Source: Astragalus membranaceus (Eukaryota; Streptophyta; Magnoliopsida; Fabales; Fabaceae). Taken from it: 64,000 nt of DNA. A program made the position numbers and the translations under genes. The stretch is taken from NCBI GenBank assembly GCA_039519185.1, contig CM076847.1:43372916-43436915 (forward strand), in the 5' to 3' direction. Below the pieces are notes generated by a model, which was not told where the DNA came from, made no database searches, and worked only from the letters and a program-made list of their open reading frames with translations. Within the stretch, counting starts at the first letter, position 1; every line of letters starts with the position of its first letter. Shown here one piece after another: positions 30,494 to 44,573 of this stretch.

Positions 30494-32539
30494 CATTTTA
30501 GAGAGTCAAACCTAGTCTAATTAGTTGTAGGATCAGTTGTTAATCTAATGTTTATTGTTACCCTTCCCTTTTTGTCTTTTATTTTCATTGCATATTATTC
30601 TTTTGTGATATGAAAACCCTAGGATAGAAGACCACTTTTCTGTATGTATGTTTTTTTGTTTTGCAGCTTGGAGGGTATTCTTGATATTTTGCTCCTTCAC
30701 ACACTCCACTATCACACTTTTGCACACACGTGAGAATAGTCCTATACCAGGACTAGAGAATAACCTAAGTTAGAACGAGACTGCGTAGTGATGGCCTACT
30801 GGATGTGCGTCCTGTTGGGTGGTCACGAAAGTCTCACCTAGAGTTTGGTCCCTCTTGAGAATGCTGACACTCCTAATAGCTTGCCTATTGTTGTTGATCA
30901 GTGTTCTTAACTGGGGTCGTTGGCTCTAGGAACCTTATGTAGGACTCTTTAGAGCTACCCTTTGAAAGGTTCACTTAACAGACAAGCCCTAGACCTATTC
31001 TCTAAGAAACCCTCATAGGACACAAAGGAGCCTTATACCCCTGCATTCAAACAAACACGGATACATTTTTCTGGTCTTCTAAAAAGAAAAAATTCAAAAA
31101 ATCATATTTTATTTTTGCAAGTTATTTTTTAGAAACATATCTCATGCATTTGCATTTTCATCATTCATATCCATCATCATGTGTTATTCATCCATTACAT
31201 TTTATTTCATAATTTAAAAAAAAAAAAACATGAGCATACTTTTTGAAAAAAATTTGATGAGAGATGAGGCGTTTTTGCAAATACATTTTAATTGATTTTT
31301 CTTCCTTGAAAAAGTTAAACCTACTAAATTTCAAACGAGGTGGAACATAGTTGCAAATTCAAGTTGTTTCAAGACACTCAATTTTCAAAAAATTTCACTG
31401 TTGCAGCTCGTCCACAATTTTTGTCAGCAAAACAATGCATCTCATCCATCCCATGATAAACAATTAAAATAGTCCATTTTGTTAACTAATGTGTTATCAA
31501 AAATTCTTCTATCATGTCTCTAACTATGTTAACTATCTGTGAAGCATTCGTATAGTGAACTTGTATGCGATGTGTATTTGCTCTTATTTGAGTCAGTTAG
31601 TGTCCACACCTTTCCATCCTATCATCATCCCTTGTTCATGTCCAGTCTCACCCCAACCACTCTATCAAGTTCATATTCTCCACACAAGTTCTTAGTTGAC
31701 TCTTTGGTTTTGTCCCCAATGATGAAATTTCATAAACTAACACTTGGATCCTCCAAACTGGGGCAAATTTTGTGATCACTAGACATCTTGTCAACATTGT
31801 ATTCCCTTGGTGCAAGTCCTTTACAAAAAAAATAATCAAAAAATCCTGTTAGGTTGAAAACTCGCGAGAGCAGCCTAAGCAAAAATTAGGGCATTTAAAA
31901 AGAAATAAAGAAAAAGAGCAGATATATAAAAATAAATAATTTTTTGTCCTTGAGTTAGTCTTTGAGAAAACAAGCAATCATGATTTGAAATGAAGTTTGG
32001 TCATCTTCTCACATCCTTAAAAAGCATAAAAAAAATACCCTTTGCAACCCACTTTGAGCCAAAAAATAAAAAAAAATCTTTCAATCACCCTAGACAATGA
32101 TCTGTTCCCCATTCAAAGATGGTGCATTACTTTCTTCAGTTTATTTAGCTCAAGAGAAATAGGCCGTCAAAGAATGAGAATCATAGTTCAAAAAAAAAAA
32201 GAGACAAAAGTCTTGAATAAAAAGACGGCATAAATCTTTGAGCTGATACATCATATCATGAAGTGCACCACTGAATAAAAAGATCAGTTGTCTCATCAAT
32301 CCCCAAACACTTTGAGCCCAATCACCCATTCTTTCATAAATTATCAACCACTAGCCACATTGCACCGCAAATAAAAAGATCATTGTCTAAAGCCCTCAAA
32401 CACCTTATTGTGCCAAATTAGCACTTCTCTCACGAAAATCAAAAATGGACCTCAAACACTCCTTTGGGCCTACTTACCCTTTCTTTCATGAAAGATCATT
32501 GTCTAAACCCCCAAACACTTCTTTGGGCCCAATTATCAT

Positions 32540-32735
32540 TTCTTTTCATAAATCCCTAACCGTTGGTACATTACCCCCAACCATTGGCCCCATTACAAAC
32601 CTTTTCTTTCATGAATCCCTAACCATTGGCCCCATTACAAACCTTTTCTTTCATGAATCCCTAACCATTGGCCACATTACCAACCCCTTCTTACATAAAC
32701 CCCTAACCGTTGGCCACGTTACAACCCTAAACAAG
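32540..32735. repeat. ~42-bp tandem repeat, internal region 1
   Basis: About five degenerate units contain CCCTAACCATTGGCCCCATT. The counterpart in internal region 2 is at about 38850-39045. Confidence 0.75.
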
Positions 32736-35207
32736 TCCATTCTGATTGATAACTGATTGCTTTCGTTTTCTTAAAGTTTTAATTTTAGGACAATTGAGTT
32801 TATTTATTTACAGTATGTTTTCTCAAAAAAATATGACAAAAAATAAAGCTAAAAAAGGCACAAAAAAAAAAGAAAAAGAAGAAAGGCTTGCGCTCCAAGA
32901 TTATTCAAGTTGCACTGATACCAAGACAAGGTTTAGTGATCACCAAGTGAAAATTTCATCATCAGGACTATCATAGTCCATGGGAGTCATCTTAAAAGAA
33001 CCAAAAGTTTATACTAGGACCATCACCTAGATCCCAAAGTGGGGCAGTCCCTTCACCTTTCATGCTTCTCAAACTTGGGGAAATTTTCCAGCGTCCGTCT
33101 CATTCATATACCACATCCAATCCATATAGCCATACGACCAACTCACAAACCCATTACCCTAACTCAGTCACCTTTCACAACCCCACTAAAAGCAACCATT
33201 TGAGATACCATTCCAAAGTGGGGCCATCCCGTCGCCATTCACTCCACCTAAAATCGGGGAAATTCGTCCTACACCCATCTCATCCCCTTGTCATATTCAC
33301 ATCCATAAGACCATACCGGGGAAATTTCTCAACCCACCATCCTAAACACAGCCTTTCACAAACCCTAGTCAGGGCAACCTTGCCCTTGTCATAGTTGGGG
33401 CAACACCAAACGCCATGGGTTGAGACAAAATGTTTTGCCTTCCACCTTTCATGACTTTGGCAAAAACCTACCATTCATCCCCTGACGTGTCATATCTGTC
33501 CATACCCCGAGTCAACTGGCTCATTCATCTGTATTTGCACTACTCTACTTGTTCACTAAAACAATGCTTCAAAGAGAGAGAACACAAGTTACTAATATGA
33601 AGTTGGAAACTCACTCAGTTACCTTTATGGACTTAAAATTCAATTGTCATGGGACATCATAATCAAATGGAAGAACAATGTGAACGAGCTTGCAAATGCA
33701 GTCAAATACTTTAGTGCATCAGTGCATGTGAATGACAACCTTGAGGTTGCCACGTCTGAGTTCAAACCTTTTCCAAGGAATGATTACTTCTCTGCCTCTC
33801 GCATCAAAAGTCTCATTTCTCATCATTACCAAAAAATCTCTCTACATCATCAATAAATCATAGCATAAATCATTCCATCATGCAATCATGCATCTACCAT
33901 AGCACCTACATCTAAGTAATACATTTGCATTCACATGTTATCTGCATTCACATATATGGCTGATCAATTTTTGTTTCCGATCAGCTCTAGCATCCACAAT
34001 TCACGGGCTTTGGTAGTTTATCTGCTGTCACATTGCACATTCATCACATTACACGCATGCACACATAATAGTTTGCTTCGATAGACGTGCCAAGTGTCGG
34101 TCTCATCATTGCCAAAAAATTTCAACATCACTAATCATATCATTGTACCATGCATTCGTGTGCTTCCTTTCATTCATCATTGCCAAAACCTTCTTTACAT
34201 CACTAATCATATCATCATACCATGCACGGCATTCGCGTCAAAGCATTACATTTGCGTCACATTTGCACTTTGCATTTCATACACCCATCATATACTAAGA
34301 AAAAAAGGAAATGCAAAAAGCAAAAAGAGGAAAAATCGCTCATTCCATTACATTCATCATTAATCAGCACAATCACATTCACATGTTATCTGCATTCACA
34401 TACGTTGTTTATGAACCTCCATGTTCCACCAACTTTGACTCACATTATCCGCCACGTTTCATTCATCCCATCGGACACCTACCATTTCGCATACCCATAT
34501 TGCACACATGCATCATCCATCGCATTTTTAGACATGCAAAATTTAGATAGCTTTTCCCTTCTCAGGTAAATGCATTCATTAGGTATGTCCTAGGCAACTA
34601 CGCCATGTGTCAATCCCAATACTTTGTTTCCTCAAAGTCAGTGCTACAAGCACTGGTCTCATATCACAATTCAGAGTATCGGACCCCCAGCGGTTCCCCA
34701 AAGCCCCAGTGCACCTTCAGACCCCCAGAGGTCCAATCCAGATCGCACGTCGGCATCGAGCACCGACGGATCATCCGGCCCCAGGCCCTTCAGACTAGCT
34801 GTGTCAGCCTAAGACATAGTGGACGTCATTCGTGATCAGTTCTAGACCTGATCTTATTAACGGCCGCTCGAAAAAGGCCACCCCCGGACCCCGGCAGTCC
34901 TTCAAAGCCCCAGTGCACCTTCGGACCCCAAATGGTCCTTCAGGGTTTAGGCAACCCCTTGGAGCCCCAGTGCTCCCTTAGAGCCCCAATGCTCTTTTAG
35001 AGCCCCAGTGCTCCTCCATATCCCCAGTGATCATTTCTTTATTGTTCTCGGTTAACACGCCAAGTGTTAATCGTCCCTATTTTCCCTAACTCATCTTCCC
35101 CCTAAGCGGACAAAATTAGTGTCTATTCTATCTTTATTTTTATTTCTACTACGAAAATCTGAAAGCCATTCACCTTTTCTAGTAAAATATAAATAAAGAG
35201 GGGCAGC

Positions 35208-36787
35208 TGTTACACCCCAATTTTGTCCGATCATTTATCGCAATTGTTTTAGCCCCCGTGTCACAAGTCCATTACGAGAACGACATTTCGAGCATTGTCT
35301 TGTTTTAATTTAGACCGGTTTGTCTAATTGGGCCAATTCTTAGTAAATGGGCCTATGTTCGGTATTTTGGACTTAATTTAGTCCTTTTGATCAAAAAGCC
35401 ATAAAAATAATAATGAAATAAAATCAGAAAATAAAAAATATATATTACAATAAAGTGTCCAAATAATACAAAAAGCACAAAAATACAAAAATAAGAATAA
35501 TCCCAAAAATAGAGAAGAACGAAAATAACAAAAAAGGGGGTGTCAGTAGCATTAACCTTCGGCCCAACAAGCTGCTTGCCCAACAAGTCGACTTGCCCAA
35601 CAAGTTAACTTGTCCAGCAAGTCTCTTCACCTAACCCTTCACCTATAAAAGGAGGCTCTGTCCACAGTGAAAAACACACCACAGTGATTCAACAAGAACA
35701 CTGAACACATTCTCTCCCTCTCCTAGCGAAGCTCTCGCTCTCTCTCTCCACCCCTCCCTTTTTTATTTTTATTTTTCTTTTAATTAGTTTATTTTTAAAT
35801 ATTCATGATAAATATTTTTCACTAGTTGCACTTTTCATTTTTTCTTTTTTGTTAACTTTTCGTTCATATTCAAAACAAAAACAAAATATTCCTTTTCCTC
35901 TCATAAATAAAGAAATATTTTCAAAAAATATAAATAAGGGACTAAGTCGACTTTACAGTCGGGTTAGTCTGCTTTTTAGGTCACTAATGAACCGTTACGG
36001 ATCATGTCCTAAAATCCCTATTTAAAACAAACAATTTCTAAATTAAAAAAAAATACAAACACATTTCTTTCCACAAATCAAATTTTTAAAATAGGGGATT
36101 AAGTCGGCCGTACGGCCGGGTTAGTCACCGTTCTAGGACGAATGAACCTTACGGATCAAGAGTCCTAAAACCCCTATTCAAATAAAATCAAACCACCACA
36201 CATCAAACTATCTTCCAAACTTCAAAAAACTCCATTTTCACAAAGTAGGGGACTAAGCCGACTGTACAGTCGGGTTAGTCATCATTTTAGGACAAATGAA
36301 CTGATCACTCAGGAGTCCTAAGATCCCTAAATAAATTACACCAACAAACAAAGTTTTCTACCAAGAACTACATGTGATTTGATTCTCTCCAAGAGATACT
36401 TAGGAGCAGAGGGCGGCCGACCTCTGTCAATTGCACTAATAAAAAACCTTTTTTTTAGTCTTTTCCCAAATAATCACTTTCTTAAATTCAAATAAAATAT
36501 CAATTTTCCTATTTCTTTTTAATTCACAATAAAAGGGTAAAAATAAATGTTTTCAAAATTAACTTTCGCTTCTACAACTAATTAGCAGGTAACCTTCCTT
36601 AGGAAGGATGTCGTGGGGTGCTAATACCTTCCCCACGCATAACCGACTCCCGAACCCTTATCTGGTTTCAAGGACCCTTATCCAAACTCAAAGGGATTTT
36701 CCAATGTTTGCCCTTAAACTAAACTTTGGTGGCGGCTTCATTTTTGAACCTTCGAAGAATCCTCGCCCGGATTTTTCGGTCGCTACA
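35208..36787 (+). repeat. LTR 2 (middle) of the tandem non-coding element (1,580 bp)
   Basis: It is preceded by a purine tract and followed by a primer site, so it acts as 3' LTR for internal region 1 and 5' LTR for region 2. The first 14-bp palindrome has one mutation (CTTTACAGTC). Confidence 0.9.
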
Positions 36788-39700
36788 GCTGGCGACTTCA
36801 CTGGGGACATTTTAGAGAGTCAAACCTAGTCTAATTAGTTGTAGGATCAGTTGTTAATCTAATGTTTATTGTTACCCTTCCCTTTTTGTCTTTTATTTTC
36901 ATTGCATATTATTCTTTTGTGATATGAAAACCCTAGGATAGAAGACCACTTTTCTGTATGTATGTTTTTTTGTTTTGCAGCTTGGAGGGTATTCTTGATA
37001 TTTTGCTCCTTCACACACTCCACTATCACACTTTTGCACACACGTGAGAATAGTCCTATACCAGGACTAGAGAATAACCTAAGTTAGAACGAGACTGCGT
37101 AGTGATGGCCTACTGGATGTGCGTCCTGTTGGGTGGTCACGAAAGTCTCACCTAGAGTTTGGTCCCTCTTGAGAATGCTGACACTCCTAATAGCTTGCCT
37201 ATTGTTGTTGATCAGTGTTCTTAACTGGGGTCGTTGGCTCTAGGAACCTTATGTAGGACTCTTTAGAGCTACCCTTTGAAAGGTTCACTTAACAGACAAG
37301 CCCTAGACCTATTCTCTAAGAAACCCTCATAGGACACAAAGGAGCCTTATACCCCTGCATTCAAACAAACACGGATACATTTTTCTGGTCTTCTAAAAAG
37401 AAAAAATTCAAAAAATCATATTTTATTTTTGCAAGTTATTTTTTAGAAACATATCTCATGCATTTGCATTTTCATCATTCATATCCATCATCATGTGTTA
37501 TTCATCCATTACATTTTATTTCATAATTTAAAAAAAAAAACATGAGCATACTTTTTGAAAAAAAATTGATGAGAGATGAGGCGTTTTTGCAAATACATTT
37601 TAATTGATTTTTCTTCCTTGAAAAAGTTAAACCTACTAAATTTCAAACGAGGTGGAACATAGTTGCAAACTCAAGTTGTTTCAAGACACTCAATTTTCAA
37701 AAAATTTCACTGTTGCAGCTCGTCCACAATTTTTGTCAGCAAAACAATGCATCTCATCCATCCCATGATAAACAATTAAAATAGTCCATTTTTTTAACTA
37801 ATGTGTTATCAAAAATTCTTCTATCATGTCTCTAACTATGTTAACTCTCTGTGAAGCATTCGTATAGTGAACTTGTATGCGATGTGTATTTGCTCTTATT
37901 TGAGTCAGTTAGTGTCCACACCTTTCCATCCTATCATCATCCCTTGTTCATGTCCAGTCTCACCCCAACCACTCTATCAAGTGCATATTCTCCACACAAG
38001 TTCTTAGTTGACTCTTTGGTTTTGTCCCCAATGATGAAATTTCATAAACTAACACTTGGATCCTCCAAACTGGGACAAATTTTGTGATCACTAGACATCT
38101 TGTCAACATTGTATTCCCTTGGTGCAAGTCCTTTACAAAAAAAATAATCAAAAAATCCTGTTAGGTTGAAAACTCGCGAGAGCAGCCTAAGCAAAAATTA
38201 GGGCATTTAAAAAGAAATAAAGAAAAAGAGCATATATATAAAAATAAATAATTGTTTGTCCTTGAGTTAGTCTTTGAGAAAACAAGCAATCATGATTTGA
38301 AATGAAGTTTGGTCATCTTCTCACATCCTCAAAAAGCATAAAAAAAAATACCCTTTGCAACCCACTTTGAGCCAAAAAATAAAAAAAAATCTTTCAATCA
38401 CCCTAGACAATGATCTGTTCCCCATTCAAAGATGGTGCACTACTTTCTTCAGTTTATTTAGCTCAAGAGAAATAGGCCGTCAAAGAATGAGAATCATAGT
38501 TCAAAAAAAAAGAGACAAAAGTCTTGAATAAAAAGACGGCATAAATCTTTGAGCTGATACAGCATATCATGAAGTGCACCACTGAATAAAAAGATCAGTT
38601 GTCTCATCAATCCCCAAACACTTTGAGCCCAATCACCCATTCTTTCATAAATTATCAACCACTAGCCACATTGCACCGCAAATAAAAAGATCATTGTCTA
38701 AAGCCCTCAAACACCTTATTGTGCCAAATTAGCACTTCTCTCACGAAACTCAAAAATGGACCTCAAACACTCCTTTGGGCCTACTTACCCTTTCTTTCAT
38801 GAAAGATCATTGTCTAAACCCCCAAACACTTCTTTGGGCCCAATTATCATTTCTTTTCATAAATCCCTAACCGTTGGTACATTACCCCCAACCATTGGCC
38901 CCATTACAAACCTTTTCTTTCATGAATCCCTAACCATTGGCCCCATTACAAACCTTTTCTTTCATGAATCCCTAACCATTGGCCACATTACCAACCCCTT
39001 CTCACATAAACCCCTAACCGTTGGCCACGTTACAACCCTAAACATGTCCATTCTGATTGATAACTGATTGCTTTCGTTTTCTTAAAGTTTTAATTTTAGG
39101 ACAATTGAGTTTATTTATTTACAGTATGTTTTCTCAAAAAAAATATGACAAAAAATAAAGCTAAAAAAGGCACAAAAAAAAAAGAAAAAGAAGAAAGGCT
39201 TGCGCTCCAAGATTATTCAAGTTGCACTGATACCAAGACAAGGTTTAGTGATCACCAAGTGAAAATTTCATCATCAGGACTATCATAGTCCATGGGAGTC
39301 ATCTTAAAAGAACCAAAAGTTTATACTAGGACCATCACCTATATCCCAAAGTGGGGCAGTCCCTTCACCTTTCATGCTTCTCGAACTTGGGGAAATTTTC
39401 CAGCGTCCGTCTCATTCATATACCACATCCAATCCATATAGCCATATGACCAACTCACAAACCCATTACCCTAACTCAGTCACCTTTCACAACCCCACTA
39501 AAAGCAACCATTTGAGATACCATTCCAAAGTGGGGCGACCCCGTCGCCATTCACTCCACCTAAAATCGGGGAAATTCGTCCTACACCCATCTCATCCCCT
39601 TGTCATATTCACATCCATAAGACCATACCGGGGAAATTTCTCAACCCACCATCCTAAACACAGCCTTTCACAAACCCTAGTCAGGGCAACCTTGCCCTTG

Positions 39701-41447
39701 TCATAGTTGGGGCAACACCAAACGCCATGGGTTGAGACAAAATGTTTTGCCTTCCACCTTTCATGACTTTGGCAAAAACCTACCATTCATCCCCTGACGT
39801 GTCATATCTGTCCATACCCCGAGTCAACTGGCTCATTCATCTATATTTGCACTACTCTACTTGTTCACTAAAACAATGCTTCAAAGAGAGAGAACACAAG
39901 TTACTAATATGAAGTTGGAAACTCACTCAGTTACCTTTATGGACTTAAAATTCAATTGTCATGGGACATCATAATCAAATGGAAGAACAATGTGAACGAG
40001 CTTGCAAATGCAATCAAATACTTTAGTGCATCAGTGCATGTGAATGACAACCTTGAGGTTGCGACGTCTGAGTTCAAACCTTTTCCAAAGAATGATTACT
40101 TCTCTGCCTCTCGCATCAAAAGTCTCATTTCTCATCATTACCAAAAAATCTCTCTACATCATCAATAAATCATAGCATAAATCATTCCATCATGCAATCA
40201 TGCATCTACCATAGAACCTACATCTAAGTAATACATTTGCATTCACATGTTATCTGCATTCACATATATGGCTGATCAATTTTTGTTTCCGATCAGCTCT
40301 AGCATCCACAATTCACGGGCTTTGGTAGTTTATCTGCTGTCACATTGCACATTCATCACATTACACGCATGCACACATAACAGTTGGCTTCGATAGACGT
40401 GCCAAGTGTCGGTCTCATCATTGCTAAAAACATTCAACATCACTAATCATATCATCATACCATGCACGGCATTCGCGTCAAAGCATTACATTTGCGTCAC
40501 ATTCGCACTTTGCATTTCATACACCCATCATATACTAAGAAAAAAAGGAAATGCAAAAAGCAAAAAGAGGAAAAATCGCTCATTCCATTACATTCATCAT
40601 TAATCAGCACAATCACATTCACATGTTATCTGCATTCACATACGTTGTTTGTCAACCTCCATGTTCCACCAACTTTGACTCACGTTATCCGCCACGTTTC
40701 ATTCATCCCATCGGACACCTACCATTTCGCATACCCATAATGCACACATGCATCATCCATCGCATTTTTAGACATGCAAAATTTAGATAGCTTTTCCCTT
40801 CTCAGGTAAATGCATTCATTAGGTATGTCCTAGGAAACTACGCCATGTGTCAATCCCAATACTTTGTTTCCTTAAAGTCAGTGCTACAAGCACTGGTCTC
40901 ATATCACAATTCAGAGTATCGGACCCCCAGCGGTTCCTCAAAGCCCCAGTGCACCTTCAGACCCCCAGAGGTCCAATCCAGATCGCACGTCGGCATCGAG
41001 CACCGACGGATCATCCGTCCCTAGGCCCTTCAGACTAGCTGTGTCAGCCTAACACATAGTGGACGTCATTCGTGATCAGTTCTAGACCTGATCTTATTAA
41101 CGGCCGCTCGAAAAAGGCCACCCCCGGACCCCGGCAGTCCTTCAAAGCCCCAGTGCACCTTCGGACCCCAAATGGTCCTTCAGGGTTTAGGCAACCCCTT
41201 GGAGCCCCAGTGCTCCCTTAGAGGCCAAATGCTCTTTTAGAGCCCCAGTGCTCCTCCAGATCCCCAGTGATCATTTCTTTATTGTTCTCGGTTAACACGT
41301 CAAGTGTTAATCGTCCCTATTTTCCCTAACTCATCTTCCCCCTAAGCGGACAAAATTAGTGTCTATTCTATCTTTATTTTTATTTCTACTACGAAAATCT
41401 GAAAGCCATTCACCTTTTCTAGTAAAATATAAATAAAGAGGGGCAGC
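36788..41447 (+). mobile_element. Internal region 2 of the non-coding element (4,660 bp)
   Basis: It is collinear with region 1 with scattered substitutions. One 72-bp deletion near 40440 lies between direct repeats of CATCACTAATCATATCAT (34126 and 34198 in region 1). It also lacks coding capacity. Confidence 0.88.
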
Positions 41448-43024
41448 TATTATACCCCAATTTTGTCCGATCATTTATCGCAATTGTTTTAGCCCCCGTG
41501 TCACAAGTCCATTACGAGAACGACATTTCGAGCATTGTCTTGTTTTAATTTAGACCGGTTTGTCTAATTGGGCCAATTCTTAGTAAATGGGCCTATGTTC
41601 GGTATTTTGGACTTAATTTAGTCCTTTTGATCAAAAAGCCATAAAAATAATAATGAAATAAAATCAGAAAATAAAAAATATATATTACAATAAAGTGTCC
41701 AAATAATACAAAAAGCCCAAAAATACAAAAATAAGAATAATCCAAAAAATAGAAAAGAACGAAAATAACAAAAAGGGGGTGTCAGTAGCATTAACCTTGC
41801 GCCCAACAAGCTGCTTGCCCAACAAGTCGACTTGCCCAACAAGTTAACTTGTCCAGCAAGTCTCTTCACCTAACCCTTCACCTATAAAAGGAGGCTCTGT
41901 CCACAGTGAAAAACACACCACAGTGATTCAACAAGAACACTGAACACATTCTCTCCCTCTCCTAGCGAAGCTCTCGCTCTCTTTCTCTCCCCCTCCCTTT
42001 TTTATTTTTATTTTTCTTTTAATTAGTTTATTTTTAAATATTCATGATAAATATTTTTCACTAGTTGCAGTTTTCATTTTTTCTTTTTGTTAACTTTTCG
42101 TTCATATTCAAAACAAAAACAAAATATTCCTTTTCCTCTCATAAATAAAGAAATATTTTCAAAAAATATAAATAGGGGACTAAGTCGACTGTACAGTCGG
42201 GTTAGTCTGCTTTTTAGGTCACTAATGAACCGTTACGGATCATGTCCTAAAATCCCTATTTAAAACAAACAATTTCTAAATTAAAAAAAATACAAACACA
42301 TTTCTTTCCACAAATCAAATTTTTAAAATAGGGGATTAAGTCAGCCGTACGGCCGGGTTAGTCACCGTTCTAGGACGAATGAACCGTACGGATCAAGAGT
42401 CCTAAAACCCCTATTCAAATAAAATCAAACCACCACACATCAAACTATCTTCCAAACTTCAAAAAACTCCATTTTCACAAAGTAGGGGACTAAGCCGACT
42501 GTACAGTCGGGTTAGTCATCATTTTAGGACAAATGAACTGATCACTCAGGAGTCCTAAGATCCCTAAATAAAACACACCAACAAACAAAGTTTTCTACCA
42601 AGAACTACATGTGATTTGATTCTCTCCAAGAGATACGTAGGAGCAGAGGGCGGCCGACCTCTGTCAATTGCACTAATAAAAAACCTTTTTTTAGTCTTTT
42701 CCCAAATAATCACTTTCTTAAATTCAAATAAAATATCAATTTTCCTATTTCTTTTTAATTCACAATAAAAGGGTAAAAATAAATGTTTTCAAAATTAACT
42801 TTCGCTTCTACAACTAATTAGCAGGTAACCTTCCTTAGGAAGGATGTCGTGGGGTGCTAATACCTTCCCCACGCATAACCGACTCCCGAACCCTTATCTG
42901 GTTTCAAGGACCCTTATCCAAACTCAAAGGGATTTTCCAATGTTTGCCCTTAAACTAAACTTTGGTGGCGGCTTCATTTTTGAACCTTCGAGGAATCCTC
43001 ACGCGGATTTTTTCGGTCGCTACA
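41448..43024 (+). repeat. LTR 3 of the tandem non-coding element (1,577 bp)
   Basis: It begins TATTATACCCC (TG mutated to TA) and ends GTCGCTACA, followed by the right target duplication CTTTC. Confidence 0.9.
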
Positions 43025-44573
43025 CTTTCGCAGGACAGGGCGCCAAGGGCGCCAAAAAGTAGTCAATTTTGGCTGCGGCCACTTGTTTGTGGCCATCTTT
43101 GCCAACTTGATTTTTCACTTCTTTTTGACTATTTTGCCCCTCCACTCAAGTGCTTTGTCCACTTGTTGATGGCTATCTTTGCCAACTTGAGTTCACACTC
43201 CTTTTTGACTATTTTTCCCCTTCCCTCATATTTTCTTATCAATAGGACCTTGATCCTCACTTGTAAGCAACTTGAATTTTGTGAGAAAATCACTCTCAAA
43301 AACTCTCTAAGATTTATGACTTCAATTTACTCTTCATGTTCTTTTTAATTCTTGCTTATTTACTTTCTTGCCCTTTTAATTCTTGCTCTTTTAATTCTTG
43401 CTTATTTACTTTCTTGCCCTTTTAATTCTTGCTTATTTACTTTCTTGCCCTTTTAATTCTTGCTCTTTTAATTCTTGCTTATTTACTTTCTTGCCCTTTT
43501 AATTCTTGCTTATTTACTTTCTTGCCTTTTAATTCTTGCTTATTTACTTTCTTGCCCTTTTACTTTCTTGCTTTTTAATTCTTGCTCTTTTACTTTCTTG
43601 CTCTTTTAATTCATGCTCTTTTACTTTCTTGCTCTTTTAATTCTTGCTCTTTTACTTTCTTGCTCTTTTATTTTCCAAGTCATTTAAATTCCTTGCAATT
43701 TACTTTTTAAGCAATTTACTTTCTTGTCATTTACAATTCCGCTATTTATAATTTTGCAATTTTCTCAATTCCTAACATTTATTTTCTTGCCATTCTAACA
43801 TCTAATTCCGAACTCATTTACACATTCCGCAACTTATCGCTTTCTTTACAATTCTTGCAATTTACACATTCCGCAACTTATCGCTTTCTTTACAAATTCT
43901 TGCAAATTTACAAATATGCAATCTTCCTCTTCTCCTCTTTTGTCTACAATGATCATGAGTGAGTAGACTTTCTTAGCCTTGGGGTTTTTGGCAACAATCA
44001 AATGATGGCTTCCAACTAATTAATTCCCGAGACTATTCTCCACCTTAATCGCTTTGTATTTTTAAATCTAATTTCATCACTTTTCATTATTATTTCAAAA
44101 CACCACACGATGTCCCGAAAGGGGAAGTGTGGTTGTTAGATCTATGAAATTAGACAATAAAATCAACACATGAAAATAGTTTTGGTTTTATTGAGACACA
44201 AAAAGGTCTTTGCTTAATGGATTCTAATAATAATCAACCATGAAAATAGGCTTGATAATTAGTTTAGAACACGCGTTTGTATTCCGAAAGGAAACTCTTG
44301 CTACAACCGTCGCCTTGTCTTAAGAAATATATCGTTCTTTAAACTGGAAAATAGTCGAAAGGATTAATAACGGAAACCTTATCATTTCGATGAAACTAAT
44401 ACCCCAAGTCTCTTTTTATCTTTAAAACATCAACATAAACATTCCTTCTTTCTAAAAAGACTTTCTTTCCAGTTAATCAACTTTGGAAAATTAAATTGGT
44501 AATCACCTAGGCTCTCCCTGTGGATCGATAACTCTTTTATTACGCGACAAGACCGTGCACTTGCGGCCTATCA
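43025..44573 (+). mobile_element. Solo Athila-family LTR, right part
   Basis: It resumes the LTR broken at 28892 (GCAGGACAGGGCGCC) and ends CTTGCGGCCTATCA, matching the X LTR terminus. It contains TCATATTTTCTTATCAATAGG near the promoter region and a large tandem repeat. Confidence 0.9.
43344..43690. repeat. TTAATTCTTGCTTATTTACT tandem repeat in the solo LTR
   Basis: Units of about 15-32 bp built from CTTGCCC/TTTTAATT/TTTACTTT recur. This is the counterpart of the 2281-2950 array in X but with different units, so the array turned over within one LTR family. Confidence 0.8.

Larger units (their letters stand above)
30474..35207 (+). mobile_element. Internal region 1 of the non-coding element (4,734 bp)
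   Basis: After the primer site there is only short-frame, low-complexity sequence. Notable parts are tandem repeats of TTTCATGAATCCCTAACCAT (about 32540-32735), Cys/His-poor short frames without domains, and an AGCCCCAGTGCTCC repeat set (about 34890-35030). It ends with a purine tract ATAAAGAGGGGCAGC (35193-35207). No gag, protease, RT or integrase motif was found in any frame. Confidence 0.8.
28893..43024 (+). mobile_element. Non-coding LTR element with three LTRs and two internal regions (14.1 kb)
   Basis: The order is LTR 28893-30473, internal 30474-35207, LTR 35208-36787, internal 36788-41447, LTR 41448-43024. The outer flanks are CTGTC (28888-28892) and CTTTC (43025-43029), a target duplication with one mismatch. 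There is none around the middle LTR, so one insertion is present. Neither internal region encodes gag or pol; all frames are short. This fits a large retrotransposon derivative mobilised in trans, later made tandem by unequal recombination. Confidence 0.9.

Noticed and set aside
30474..35207. Short frames of 60-115 residues in the internal regions of the non-coding element
   Set aside because: No domain, low-complexity composition, and overlapping short frames with nothing marking any as coding. Some are kept in both copies only because the whole region is duplicated.
43344..43690. CRISPR-like regular repeats
   Set aside because: Contiguous degenerate tandem units without unique spacers, in a plant LTR.
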